Source: Sagittula salina (lineage in GTDB: Bacteria > Pseudomonadota > Alphaproteobacteria > Rhodobacterales > Rhodobacteraceae). From it: 64,000 nt of DNA. A model generated the notes under the pieces. That model made no database searches. It had not been told where the DNA came from and saw only the letters and a program-made list of their open reading frames with translations. Position numbers and translations under genes: made by a program. Location of the stretch: positions 32,358 through 96,357 of the forward strand of contig NZ_JAGISH010000012.1 in the NCBI RefSeq assembly GCF_017813235.1, given 5' to 3'. Below, piece after piece: positions 33,998 to 42,985 of the stretch; position 1 is the first letter of the stretch, and each line of letters begins with the position of its first letter.

Positions 33998-34049
33998 CGA
34001 AACAGCCGACCGCACGGCGGAAGACAGGCAGAAACCCGGAGGACGACAG

Positions 34050-34406
34050 GTGAGCGAGCACAGGGATCAAGACACAGGCCAGAATACGGGCCAGAAGAAT
34101 GGCGAGGACGTCGCGACCCGCATGAGCGAGGGCGCCAGCGGTGGCACGCGCGACGTGAAGGTGCGTTTCGACGATTCGAAGATGACCACCGCCTACGCCA
34201 ACGTGGCCAATGTCGGCATGAGCCGGGACGAGGTTTCACTGCTGTTCGGCGTGAACCGGACCTGGGGCGCAGTGGGTGACAGTGTCACCATCGAACTGTC
34301 GAACCGCATCATCCTGACCCCCGCCGTGGCGCGCAGCTTCTCGGAGACATTGCAGAGGGTGCTGGCGGAATACGACCGCCAGATGACCGAAGGCTCGGGG
34401 AACTGA
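34050..34406 (+). CDS. DUF3467 family small protein
   Basis: This 118-residue protein is probably cytoplasmic. The start is GTG at 34050, chosen because GGAGG (34038-34042) lies 7 bases upstream and because the longer frame from 33969 overlaps the giant gene. After a hydrophilic Gln/Thr/Gly-rich N-terminus, residues about 35-112 resemble DUF3467: 'YANVANVGMSRDEVSLLFG', a 'VTIELSNRIILTP' strand and a final amphipathic helix. The family has no established function. It sits between the giant gene (52 bases away) and the TolC gene (2 bases away), so it is likely co-expressed. A role as chaperone or adaptor for the giant substrate is a guess. Confidence 0.8.
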   Translation: MSEHRDQDTGQNTGQKNGEDVATRMSEGASGGTRDVKVRFDDSKMTTAYANVANVGMSRDEVSLLFGVNRTWGAVGDSVTIELSNRIILTPAVARSFSETLQRVLAEYDRQMTEGSGN

Positions 34407-34408
34407 CC

Positions 34409-35983
34409 ATGATGCGACGCACCTCTCCCTTCGTCCTTGCCGCGGGTCTGGCCTGCACCGCGCTGGCGGGCTGCGAACAGATGTTCATGGACGGCACGGC
34501 CGCCCCGGCGACAGAGCCTGCCACCATGCTGGTCGCCACCCCCGCCGCCCCGGCGGGCGGCAAGCTGACGCCCGCGAAGATGGTGCAGTTGATCGCCCTT
34601 ACCGACGAAGCCGTGCTGGCGCAGGCGCTGGAGGCCGACATCGCGCGGCAGGGCGTGTTCGCGGCGGACGGTGCGTTCGAACCGGAGTTTTACGCCGAGG
34701 CCAACCGCAACCGGGAGCGCCGTGAAACCACCGCGCTGCAACTGTCGTCGGCGGTGGGCGGCCCCGATCCGTTCTGGTCGTTCAGCCACGACGGCCGCCT
34801 TGGCGTCAAGATGAAAAGCCGCACCGGCGTCAATGTTGATCTCTACTACGACATGCAGCGCGTCTCGAACTCGTTGCAGGCCTCGGCCGCGCTGCCACTG
34901 GTGGAGAACACCGCCAAATCCGGCATCAGCCTGCAGGTGCCACTGCTGCGCAACGCTGGCCGGGAGGTGAACACCTCCGGTATCCGGATCGCGCAGATCG
35001 AACAGGACATCGCGCAGGAAACATCGAAGTTGGTGAAGGCAAAGCGCGCCTACGAAGGGCTGCGCACCTACGTCGCCTACCAACGCGCCGAGGCCCGCGT
35101 GGCCACCCGCGGCGATCTGCTGGCGCTGTCGCAACGCCTGGTGCGCGAAATGCAGGGCCAGCTTGGCAGCGGCCTGACCGATCCGCGCGACCTGACAGAG
35201 GCCCAGGGCAACGTCGCAGAGGCGCGCGCCGCCCTGCTGCAGGCGCAGGCCGAGCTGGCCGAACAGCGCGACGCCCTGCAGATTTATTTTGTCGGACTGC
35301 CGTCCAAGACCGCCTCGGAGATGTGGCTGCCCGCCGGGAGCCTGTCGGCCGTTGACGGGCGCAGGCTGGGGGCGCTGTCCTCGCTTGATACGGTCTATGC
35401 GCGGCGGCCGGAAATCCGCATCCAGGGCTTGCAGATCGAACGCCGCGAGGTCGAGAGGCTGGTGGCCGAGAACGCCACCAAGTCCGAGCTGAACCTCAAT
35501 CTCGATTTCGCCAAGACCAAGGTTTCAGGCGATTACATGCCTTTCCGCGAGCTTTTCTCCAACGCCAACCCGAACCAGACATGGCGCGTGGGCTTCGAGT
35601 TCCGGCGTGGTCTGGGCGGCAACCGCACCGCGCAGGCGGAACTGAAGGCCGCCGAACTGCGCGAGGAGCAGGCCGAGCTGACCATGAACGCCTTCCGCCA
35701 GCGGCTGGCGGGCGAGATCAACGCCATCGACGGCATCCTGACGCGGGCGCGTCTGGCGGTGTCGGAAAACCAGAAGTTCCTCGCCGCGCAGGGGCGGCTG
35801 GTGCGCGACGAAAACGACCGCGCGCGGACCGGGCTGTCGACGCAGGTCGACGTGGTTTCGCGCCGGATCCAGGAGGTGCTGACCCGCGAGGCCCGCAACG
35901 ACGCGATCGCCCAGCTGAATCAGGCCTATTACCTCGCGGCCTACGCCAACGGCACGCTGCTGGATGTCTTCGGGGTGAACTGA
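34409..35983 (+). CDS. TolC/OprM-type outer-membrane lipoprotein
   Basis: A 524-residue outer-membrane channel protein. The N-terminus is a lipoprotein signal with lipobox LAGC at residues 19-22, so Cys22 would be lipidated. Two long Ala/Gln/Glu-rich helical stretches (around residues 185-290 and 400-480, with 'LTEAQGNVAEARAALLQAQ' in the first) match the paired coiled-coil hairpins of the outer membrane efflux family, separated by beta strands. It follows the DUF3467 gene by 2 bases. Its stop overlaps the next start (TGATG), so translation with the HlyD-type adaptor is coupled. It probably gives the outer-membrane exit for the operon's cargo. Confidence 0.85.
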   Translation: MMRRTSPFVLAAGLACTALAGCEQMFMDGTAAPATEPATMLVATPAAPAGGKLTPAKMVQLIALTDEAVLAQALEADIARQGVFAADGAFEPEFYAEANRNRERRETTALQLSSAVGGPDPFWSFSHDGRLGVKMKSRTGVNVDLYYDMQRVSNSLQASAALPLVENTAKSGISLQVPLLRNAGREVNTSGIRIAQIEQDIAQETSKLVKAKRAYEGLRTYVAYQRAEARVATRGDLLALSQRLVREMQGQLGSGLTDPRDLTEAQGNVAEARAALLQAQAELAEQRDALQIYFVGLPSKTASEMWLPAGSLSAVDGRRLGALSSLDTVYARRPEIRIQGLQIERREVERLVAENATKSELNLNLDFAKTKVSGDYMPFRELFSNANPNQTWRVGFEFRRGLGGNRTAQAELKAAELREEQAELTMNAFRQRLAGEINAIDGILTRARLAVSENQKFLAAQGRLVRDENDRARTGLSTQVDVVSRRIQEVLTREARNDAIAQLNQAYYLAAYANGTLLDVFGVN

Positions 35984-36804
35984 TGCGCGGGCTGATCCTC
36001 CTTGCGCTCATGCCGGTGGCGGCCCTGGCGCAGCAGAACTACGACACCATCGGGATCGACACCGGCCCCGGCGCGCTGCTGCGCGGCCATTCCGAATGCA
36101 TCGCGGACCTCGAACTGGCCTTTCCCGTGTCGGGCATCATCGCCGCCATGGCGGTGGACGAAGGCGCGACCGTGACGGCCCGCGACGTGCTGGCGCGGCT
36201 TGACCTGCGGATCGAGGAAATCGAACTGAAGCGCCGCCAGACGCTGCTCGACGACCAGTCCGAGCTGGACTCCGCACAGGCCCAACTGGCGGTCAGCACG
36301 GCGCAATACGAGGCGGCGCAGACGCTCTATGACCGGGGCGGTGCGATCTCGAAGGAGGATCTCCAGAACCGCCGGCTTGCCCGCGACCTGACGGAGGTCG
36401 AGGTCCGCCGCCTGCGCACGCAGGAAGCCCTTCAGGCGCTCGACCGCGACACCGCCGCGGAGGCGCTGGACCGCCGCACCATGCACGCGCCGACGCAGGG
36501 CATCATCAGCCGCATCCTGCGCAAGCCCGGCGAAAGCGTGCAGGCCTACGAGCCGGTGCTGACGCTCTGCGACGTGTCGGAAATCCTGTTTGCGGCCAGC
36601 CTGCCGGCTTATGGCGTCGAGGTCTTTGAGGGCACTCCGGTAACGCTGGCCTTTGTCGGACGGGCGCCGCTGCCCGGGCGGGTGCGCTTTGTCTCGCCGG
36701 TGGTCGATGCCGCCAGCGGCCTGCGCGAGATCAAGATCGACCTCCTCGAACGCCCCGACTGGATGCGCCCCGGCCTTGCCGCCGATCTGCTCCTGAACCC
36801 CTGA
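35983..36804 (+). CDS. Small HlyD/RND-type periplasmic adaptor
   Basis: A 273-residue periplasmic adaptor. The start ATG overlaps the TolC stop. A signal peptide (MRGLILLALMPVAALAQ) is followed by a lipoyl half ('ELAFPVSGIIAAMAVDEGATV'), a helical hairpin (residues about 75-155), the second lipoyl half ('MHAPTQGIISRILRKPGESV') and a C-terminal beta barrel. It should bridge the inner-membrane components to the TolC partner. It is one of three adaptor-like proteins in this operon. It is shorter than the usual RND adaptor of 350-400 residues. Confidence 0.85.
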   Translation: MRGLILLALMPVAALAQQNYDTIGIDTGPGALLRGHSECIADLELAFPVSGIIAAMAVDEGATVTARDVLARLDLRIEEIELKRRQTLLDDQSELDSAQAQLAVSTAQYEAAQTLYDRGGAISKEDLQNRRLARDLTEVEVRRLRTQEALQALDRDTAAEALDRRTMHAPTQGIISRILRKPGESVQAYEPVLTLCDVSEILFAASLPAYGVEVFEGTPVTLAFVGRAPLPGRVRFVSPVVDAASGLREIKIDLLERPDWMRPGLAADLLLNP

Positions 36805-36813
36805 CGCGGCGCC

Positions 36814-38964
36814 GTGGCCAAACGCACCTTCTACGATCAGTGGTACAGGATCGGCGACCTCAGGATCGGGCTGCGGCGATCGGTTCTGGTGCGGCTGAAC
36901 GAATACCGCCGCGAACGCTGGTACGTCTATTACGATCCCGGCCATAACGGTTTCTACCGGGCGCGGCCCGAAACGCATGACGTCATCCGCCGCCTGACCC
37001 CCGACCGCACCCTGCGCGAAATCTGGCAGGAGATGGTGCGGACGACCCCCGAGACCGCGCCGGGTCAGGAAGATTTCTTTGACATCGTGACGGCGCTCTA
37101 CCGGGGCAACCTGCTGCACGTCGAAGGCACCGTGGACGAGGCGCGCCTGCTGGACCGCGCCGTCACCAAGAAGAAAAAACCGGTGGCGCAGCAGCTGTCG
37201 CAACTGCTGTTCTTTCGCATTCCGCTGTGGGACCCGGAGCCGTTTCTCGACCGCAACCGTGCCGTTTTCGACCGGCTCTACAGCGCGCCCGCAGTGGCGG
37301 TGGTGGCGCTGCTGTTTCTCTGGGCGGGATATACCTTTGTCCTGAACGCCGACCGCGCCTTTGCCCAGTCGCGGGGCATCCTTCAGGCGAACAACCTTGT
37401 CTGGCTGTTCCTCGCCACCTTTGCCAGCCATGCGCTGCATGAACTGTCGCACGCCGCGCTCTGCAAGCGTTTCGGCGGCCATGTGCGGCAGATGGGGGTG
37501 ATGTTGCTGATCTTTACCCCGCTGCCCTATGCCGATGTCACCGCCAGCTGGTCGTTCCGCGATCCGCTGAAACGCGCCATGGTCGGCGCGGCGGGGATGT
37601 ACGTCGACCTCGTGACATGCGCGCTGGCGACGCTGTTCTGGGCCTATTCCCCCCCCGGCATGGCGAACGAGATGGCGCTCAACCTGATGTTCGTCACTGC
37701 GGCCTATACCTTTGTCTTCAACGCCAACCCGCTGATGCGTTTTGACGGGCACTACATCCTGTCCGACCTCGTCGCGATCCCCAACCTGCATCAGGCCGCG
37801 CAGCGCCAGTGGCAGGCCGAGGCCCGGCGCCTGCTGCTGGGCGAGCCTCTGCCGGTGCGGTCGCGCGTTTCGGGACGCAGACGTGTGTTCCTCGTGACCT
37901 TCTACGTCGCCGCCTGGGTATACCGGACGCTGGTGATGATCGGCATCGTGACCTTCGTCGCGGATCAGTATTACGGGCTGGGGCTGGTAGGGGCGGCGGC
38001 CATCGCCTACTCATCCTTCCTGCAACCGCTCTTCAAACTGGTGAAACCGCTGACCGACCGTAGCTTCATCGCCCGCCACCGCACCCCCGTGCTGCGCATC
38101 CTCGGGGTCGTGGCACTGCTGGTGGCGGCGCTGACCCTTGTGCCGGTGCCGGACTCCCGGCGGCTGGAGGGCGTCATCGAGGCCGCGCGCCGCACGGTGG
38201 TCGTGGCCACTGTCGAGGGCGAGATCACGACGCTGCCGGACCGCTCCGGCGCCGAAGTGACGGAGGGCGCGCTGCTTCTGGGGCTGCGCAACCCGGACCT
38301 GCACGACCGCGCCGCCGAGATCGCCGCCGCGCTGCAATCCAACGCTGCGCGCGAAACGCAGGCGCGCGCAAACGGCGGTTTCGCCCTTGCCGCCATCGCG
38401 GAGGAACGCCGCGAATTGGAAAACCGGCAGGCGGAGAACGCGCAGGACCGCGCGCGGCTGACGCAGGTGGCGCCGCATGACGGCACATGGGTCATGGGCA
38501 AACGCGCCTTCCATCCCGGCAACTGGGTGACAAAGGGCGAACCCGTCGGGACGCTGATCGACGAGCGCGGGCTGAAGTTCCTCGGCGTCCTGCAACAGGG
38601 CGCCGCCTACGGTATCGGCACGCTGACCCCGGACCGCGTTTCGCTCCGGATCGAGGGCCAGCGCGGCACCGAGGTCGCGGTCGATGCGCTGACCATCGTG
38701 CCGTGGTCGCAAAAGGATCTGCCCTCCGCCGCGCTGACGCCCATGGGGGGCGGCGGCACCTCCATCGAGGCAGACGACCCGCAGCGCCTGCAATCGGTGG
38801 AACGCTTCTTTCTGTTGACGGCCACGCTGAACCGCGCAGCCTTCCCCGAAGGCGTCATGGACGGGCGCACCGCGTGGCTCAGGATGCAGTTGCCGCCACG
38901 CCCGCTGGCGGCGCAGGGCTGGGAACGGCTGCGGCAGTTCTTCCAGCAAAGGTACAAGCTGTGA
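36814..38964 (+). CDS. PqqD-like / M50 site-2-type peptidase / HlyD-like fusion membrane protein
   Basis: A 716-residue inner-membrane protein with a GTG start 9 bases after the previous stop. Residues about 25-105 look like a PqqD-type winged-helix domain ('RRERWYVYYDPGHNGFYRA'). From about 150, transmembrane segments carry HELSH at 209-213 (HExxH metal site) and NPLMRFDG at 305-312, the second M50 motif with Asp311. After further membrane spans, residues about 470 to the end have a barrel-sandwich and helical hairpin like HlyD ('VEGEITTLPDRSGAEVTEG'). Both zinc motifs are intact, so it may be an active intramembrane protease. Its stop overlaps the start of the SecA-like gene. Related fusions occur in peptide-export operons; acting on the giant protein is inference. 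Confidence 0.82.
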   Translation: MAKRTFYDQWYRIGDLRIGLRRSVLVRLNEYRRERWYVYYDPGHNGFYRARPETHDVIRRLTPDRTLREIWQEMVRTTPETAPGQEDFFDIVTALYRGNLLHVEGTVDEARLLDRAVTKKKKPVAQQLSQLLFFRIPLWDPEPFLDRNRAVFDRLYSAPAVAVVALLFLWAGYTFVLNADRAFAQSRGILQANNLVWLFLATFASHALHELSHAALCKRFGGHVRQMGVMLLIFTPLPYADVTASWSFRDPLKRAMVGAAGMYVDLVTCALATLFWAYSPPGMANEMALNLMFVTAAYTFVFNANPLMRFDGHYILSDLVAIPNLHQAAQRQWQAEARRLLLGEPLPVRSRVSGRRRVFLVTFYVAAWVYRTLVMIGIVTFVADQYYGLGLVGAAAIAYSSFLQPLFKLVKPLTDRSFIARHRTPVLRILGVVALLVAALTLVPVPDSRRLEGVIEAARRTVVVATVEGEITTLPDRSGAEVTEGALLLGLRNPDLHDRAAEIAAALQSNAARETQARANGGFALAAIAEERRELENRQAENAQDRARLTQVAPHDGTWVMGKRAFHPGNWVTKGEPVGTLIDERGLKFLGVLQQGAAYGIGTLTPDRVSLRIEGQRGTEVAVDALTIVPWSQKDLPSAALTPMGGGGTSIEADDPQRLQSVERFFLLTATLNRAAFPEGVMDGRTAWLRMQLPPRPLAAQGWERLRQFFQQRYKL

Positions 38965-41114
38965 TCCGCCCGTCCCCAAAAAACGCCCCCGAGATCGCCC
39001 CCGAGATCGCCCCCGAGATCGCGCCCAAGACCCCGCCCGACACAGCGCCCCGAACCGTCCCCGGCGCCCTCGACTCGGCTCTGGCGCGGCTGGCAGCGCA
39101 GGCGGGCGATGCCGGACCGCCCGAAGGCCCGGTGCAGCCGATCTTTCCCTCTCGGCAGTTGCAGGTGCTGCTGCCGCATCGTGCCGAACCGGAACTGTCA
39201 AAGATCGACGCGCTGGGGCGCAGGGTGACCGGCTGGGTCGGGCGGCTGTCGAACCCGCAGGCGCGGCTCAGACGCATGGCGAAACGTGTGGCGGCGCAGC
39301 GTCCGCGCCATGCGGATCTCGATCCCGAAGGCTTTGCCGAGGCGGTCGATGCGCTCGCCGCGCGCGCGAGGTTCGAACATTCCGGCGCGCGCGCCCGCCT
39401 CGGCCGACTGGAACTGGACGCGCTTGCGCTGGTGGCCGAAGGCGTCTTCCGGACGCATGGTTTCTACCCCTTCGTGGAGCAGTTCATGGGCGCCATCGCG
39501 CTGCTCGAAGGGCAGATCGCGGAGATGGCGACCGGCGAGGGCAAGACCGTCACCGCCACCATGGCCGCCGTGGTCGCCGCATGGCGCGGGCTGCCGTGTC
39601 ACGTCATCACGTCGAATGACTATCTCGCGGCGCGGGACTGCGAACTGGGCCAGCCGCTGTTCGCGCTCTGCAAGGTCTCGGGCGTGTCCGTCACCGGCGA
39701 AACGCCCCCCGACCAGCGCCGCGCCGGTCACGCGCATGACATCGTCTACACCACCGCCAAGGACATGCTGGCAGACCACCTGCGCGACGACATCGCGATG
39801 GGGTCGCGCGCCGACCGCACCCGGTTCGTGCTGAACGCGATGACGGGCGGCGGACAAACCGGGGGCGTGACCATGCGCGGCGTCTTTCAGGTGGTGGTGG
39901 ACGAGGCGGACTCCGTGCTCATCGACGACGCGGTGACGCCGCTCATCATTTCTGAACCCACTCCTGACAGCCTGCTGAATGACGCCGCGGCAGAGGCGGT
40001 GGCACTGGCCCGCGCCCTGAAGGAGGGCGAGGATTTCACCCACACCCCCGCGCTGAAGCAGGTCCGCCTGACCCGCGCCGGACGGCGCAGGCTCGAAAGG
40101 CTCTCGCTCAACGCCGGGCCGTTCTGGCAATCGGCATCGCGGACGGAGGAATTCGTGCAGCTGGCGCTTCAGGCTATCCATGTCATGGAACGGGACCGCC
40201 ACTACGTGGTCGAAGAGGGCAAGGTCGTGCTGATCGACGAGCTGACCGGGCGGCTGGCGCGGCAACGCACGCTGTCGCTGGGCCTGCATCAGGTGCTGGA
40301 GGCGAGTCTCGGCCTGACGCTCTCTGACCCTTCGGAGGTGCGCGCGCGGCTCAGTTTCCAGCGCTTCTTCCGCCGCCTGCCAAAGCTGGGCGGGATGACC
40401 GGTACCGCCCGCGAGGCGCGCGGCGAGTTGCAGTCGGTCTACGGCCTGTCGGTGGTGGAAATCCCGACGCACCGGCGGTCGCGGCGGAAATTCCGCCGGC
40501 ATCGGGTCTTCGCCGCCGAAAACGCAAAGTTCCGCGCCATCGCAAAGCAGGCCGACACGCTGTCAGGTAAGGGCTGCGCCGTACTGATCGGCGTGCGCTC
40601 CGTGCAGGCGAGCGAGACGCTGGCCGCGGCCTTCGCACAGCACGCGCCGCGCCTCCGGCCCGCCGTGCTGAACGCCACCAATGACCGCGAGGAAGCGACG
40701 CTGGTCGCCGTCGCGGGCCAGCCCGGCGCGGTGACGGTGGCCACGAACATGGCCGGGCGCGGTACCGACATCAAGATCGACGCCACGGTAGAACGGCTTG
40801 GCGGGCTGCACGTCATCATCGGCGAAAGCAACGACTTCAGCCGCATCGACCGCCAGCTCGAAGGCCGTTGCGCCCGGCAGGGCGATCCCGGTGTGGTACA
40901 GCGGTTCCTGTCTATGGACGAGGAGCTGTTCCGCCGGTTCCTGCCGGGCTGGCGGCGCAGGCTCTGGCGGGTATCGCACGCCACGGGGCTGGCGCGGGTG
41001 CGCCTCGCCTCCGCCATGCTGCGCGCGGCGCAGGCCCGCGCGGAGGCACTGGCGCGCAGCCAGCGCGGCGCGTCCCTGCTGGCGGAGATCGAAACCGAAA
41101 AGAAGATGTTCTGA
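38961..41114 (+). CDS. SecA-like preprotein translocase ATPase (short paralogue)
   Basis: A 717-residue DEAD-type motor related to SecA. The start is GTG at 38961, overlapping the previous stop. A longer frame upstream is inside the M50 gene. Visible SecA landmarks are Walker A GEGKT (192-196), Walker B VDEADSVLID with D314, 'TPLIISEP', 'KLGGMTGTA', 'TNMAGRGTDIK' and 'RQLEGRCARQGDPG'. The PPXD-like insertion is present ('LIDELTGRL'). The protein is about 180 residues shorter than housekeeping SecA and lacks the C-terminal Cys-rich zinc tail. The N-terminus carries a PEIA repeat and Pro-rich extension. 'GRCARQ' replaces the usual 'GRSGRQ'. It likely powers inner-membrane export of the giant protein. 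Confidence 0.88.
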   Translation: MIRPSPKNAPEIAPEIAPEIAPKTPPDTAPRTVPGALDSALARLAAQAGDAGPPEGPVQPIFPSRQLQVLLPHRAEPELSKIDALGRRVTGWVGRLSNPQARLRRMAKRVAAQRPRHADLDPEGFAEAVDALAARARFEHSGARARLGRLELDALALVAEGVFRTHGFYPFVEQFMGAIALLEGQIAEMATGEGKTVTATMAAVVAAWRGLPCHVITSNDYLAARDCELGQPLFALCKVSGVSVTGETPPDQRRAGHAHDIVYTTAKDMLADHLRDDIAMGSRADRTRFVLNAMTGGGQTGGVTMRGVFQVVVDEADSVLIDDAVTPLIISEPTPDSLLNDAAAEAVALARALKEGEDFTHTPALKQVRLTRAGRRRLERLSLNAGPFWQSASRTEEFVQLALQAIHVMERDRHYVVEEGKVVLIDELTGRLARQRTLSLGLHQVLEASLGLTLSDPSEVRARLSFQRFFRRLPKLGGMTGTAREARGELQSVYGLSVVEIPTHRRSRRKFRRHRVFAAENAKFRAIAKQADTLSGKGCAVLIGVRSVQASETLAAAFAQHAPRLRPAVLNATNDREEATLVAVAGQPGAVTVATNMAGRGTDIKIDATVERLGGLHVIIGESNDFSRIDRQLEGRCARQGDPGVVQRFLSMDEELFRRFLPGWRRRLWRVSHATGLARVRLASAMLRAAQARAEALARSQRGASLLAEIETEKKMF
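38985..39020 (+). repeat. 12-base tandem triplication in secA-like gene
   Basis: Three exact copies of GCCCCCGAGATC encode an Ala-Pro-Glu-Ile repeat at the N-terminus of the SecA-like protein. Confidence 0.95.
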
Positions 41115-41115
41115 C

Positions 41116-42963
41116 GTGACCGAGCCCTCGACGCCCCCTGACTGGATGCAGACCGCCGCCGCGCTGACCCGCCTCAGCGGTGCGCCCACAGCCTTCTGGG
41201 AACAGTTCCGGGCGCTGTCGGCCGCGACCCTCGCCGCGCGCGAGGTCTGGGTCTACACGCGGGCGGGCGACGCGACATGGGCGGCGGTGACACCGGGCGC
41301 GCCCCCGTTTGACTCGTTGGTGACGCCGGATCTGCTGCGCGGGCTGCAGGCGCAGGGGCAGGCCATCGGTGCCGGGCCGACGGGGCTGGGCGTTGGCCTC
41401 TGCACCATCCCGATGGGCCAATCCGGGGTCCAGTCCGGGGTCCAGTCCGGGGGCCAGGACAGCCGCGATTTCGTGCTGCTCGCGCTCTGGCCGCGCGTGC
41501 CCGAACGCCCCATGGGGCTGGCGTCCCGGCTGGCCACGTTGGCGAGCCTGCCGATCCAGTTCGAAAGCAACCGCCGCGCCCGCGCCGCCGCGCGCGACGC
41601 GCAGCGCTTTGGTCAGGCACTGGCGCTGACCGCCGCCATGATGGAGGCAGAGGCCTTTGATCGCGCGGCCTCCGTTCTGGTCAACCGCCTGTCCGAACTC
41701 ATGGCCTGCGAGACCGTCTTTCTGTGCTGGCGCGCCCGCGAGGGCCAGCGCCTGCGCGCCGTCAGCCACGGCGAGAAACCCGACCGGCGGTCACAGGAAA
41801 GCGCCCTGGTCGAGGAGGTCGCACAGGAGGCGCTGACCCAGCAGGCGGAGGTGAGCTTTCCGGCAACGGGCCGTGCCGTGGCCTTTGCCGCCGAACGCTA
41901 TGCCGATCTGGCCAAACCCGGTCACATGATCACCCTGCCGATGATCCGCTACACGCCCGACGGCAAGGGACTGGAACGCGGGGCGGTCACCCTGTGCCGT
42001 CGCACCCCCGGTTTCACCGAGGCCGAACAATGGGCCCTGCGCCTGATGATGGAGATGGCCCAGCCCGTACTGGAAGCGCGCGCGGCCTCCCGGCACTGGC
42101 TGCCGCGCCGTCTGGCGCATGAGGTCGGCCGCTCCATGCCAAAGGCGCTGCGCGCCCGTACGATTCCGGGCAAGGCGCTGCTGGCGCTCGGCGGGGCGAT
42201 GCTGGTGGGGCTGGCGCTGATGCCGGTACCTTTCCGCATCCATGCCTCCGCAGTGGTGCGTACCGATGCCATGGGCTTCGTCGGAGCGCCCTTCAGCGGT
42301 TATATCGAGGCCTCCGGCATCATCCTTGGCGATCCGGTCGTGGCGGGTCAGCCGCTGTTCCGCCTGTCGGTCACGGATCTGAACCTCGAACGCGACGGGC
42401 TTCTGGCGGAACTGGCGCAGGCCAACCGCGACGCGGAAGTGAACCGTTCCCTGCGCAAGCTGCCGGAAATGCTGGTGGCGCAGGCCCGCGCCGAAGAGAT
42501 CAAGTCCCGCCTCGTCCGGCTGGACCGCCAGATCGCCAGTGCCGAGGCGGTCGCGCCGCTGGATGGCGTGGTGATCGAGGGCGAACCCGCCAAGCGTATC
42601 GGCCAGGCGGTCAATCGCGGCGATTCCGTGGTGACGGTGGCGGCGCTGACCGGCCTCTACACGGAGGCCGCCGTTTCCGAACGCGATCTGGCCTATGTCG
42701 CGCCGGGGCAGGCCGTGCGCCTGACCCTGCTCGCCAATCCAAAGGAAACCTTCGACCTCTCCGTGCGAGAGGTCATCCCCGCCGCCACGGTCCAGGACGC
42801 CGACAACGTGTTTCCGGTGCGGCTGGCCGATGGTGCCGCTCCGCCCGGCTGGTGGCTGCCCGGCATGACCGGCGTCGTGCGAATCGACGCGGGGCGCGCG
42901 ACGCTCGCCTGGGTCGCCACCCGGCGGCTTGTGGACATGATCCGGCTCAAACTCTGGTTCTGA
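41116..42963 (+). CDS. GAF domain-HlyD fusion adaptor
   Basis: A 615-residue protein with a GTG start one base after the SecA-like stop. Residues about 175-318 look like a GAF sensory domain ('[27 protein letters not shown]', described in part, and '[14 protein letters not shown]'). A single transmembrane helix follows at about 352-375. Then comes an HlyD-type periplasmic part with a lipoyl half ('[20 protein letters not shown]'), a helical hairpin and '[11 protein letters not shown]'. The topology puts the GAF domain in the cytoplasm and the adaptor in the periplasm. It is the last gene before the hairpin at 42986-43027. A possible role is coupling a cytoplasmic signal or substrate to channel assembly. 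Confidence 0.82.
   Translation: MTEPSTPPDWMQTAAALTRLSGAPTAFWEQFRALSAATLAAREVWVYTRAGDATWAAVTPGAPPFDSLVTPDLLRGLQAQGQAIGAGPTGLGVGLCTIPMGQSGVQSGVQSGGQDSRDFVLLALWPRVPERPMGLASRLATLASLPIQFESNRRARAAARDAQRFGQALALTAAMMEAEAFDRAASVLVNRLSELMACETVFLCWRAREGQRLRAVSHGEKPDRRSQESALVEEVAQEALTQQAEVSFPATGRAVAFAAERYADLAKPGHMITLPMIRYTPDGKGLERGAVTLCRRTPGFTEAEQWALRLMMEMAQPVLEARAASRHWLPRRLAHEVGRSMPKALRARTIPGKALLALGGAMLVGLALMPVPFRIHASAVVRTDAMGFVGAPFSGYIEASGIILGDPVVAGQPLFRLSVTDLNLERDGLLAELAQANRDAEVNRSLRKLPEMLVAQARAEEIKSRLVRLDRQIASAEAVAPLDGVVIEGEPAKRIGQAVNRGDSVVTVAALTGLYTEAAVSERDLAYVAPGQAVRLTLLANPKETFDLSVREVIPAATVQDADNVFPVRLADGAAPPGWWLPGMTGVVRIDAGRATLAWVATRRLVDMIRLKLWF
41419..41454 (+). repeat. 12-base tandem triplication in GAF-HlyD gene
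   Basis: Three near-exact copies of CAGTCCGGGGTC (the first begins CAA) encode Gln-Ser-Gly-Val repeats in a linker before the GAF domain. Confidence 0.93.
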
Positions 42964-42985
42964 CCCCGCCCCGCTCCGTCCCGCC

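Noticed and set aside
38487..38960. A longer N-terminus for the SecA-like protein
   Set aside because: The extra 158 codons overlap the M50-HlyD gene entirely; the GTG at 38961 overlapping its stop is the more likely start.
34409..42963. Reading the TolC-HlyD set as a plain type I secretion system
   Set aside because: No ABC transporter of the HlyB type is in the operon, and the giant protein lacks a C-terminal RTX-plus-signal end.
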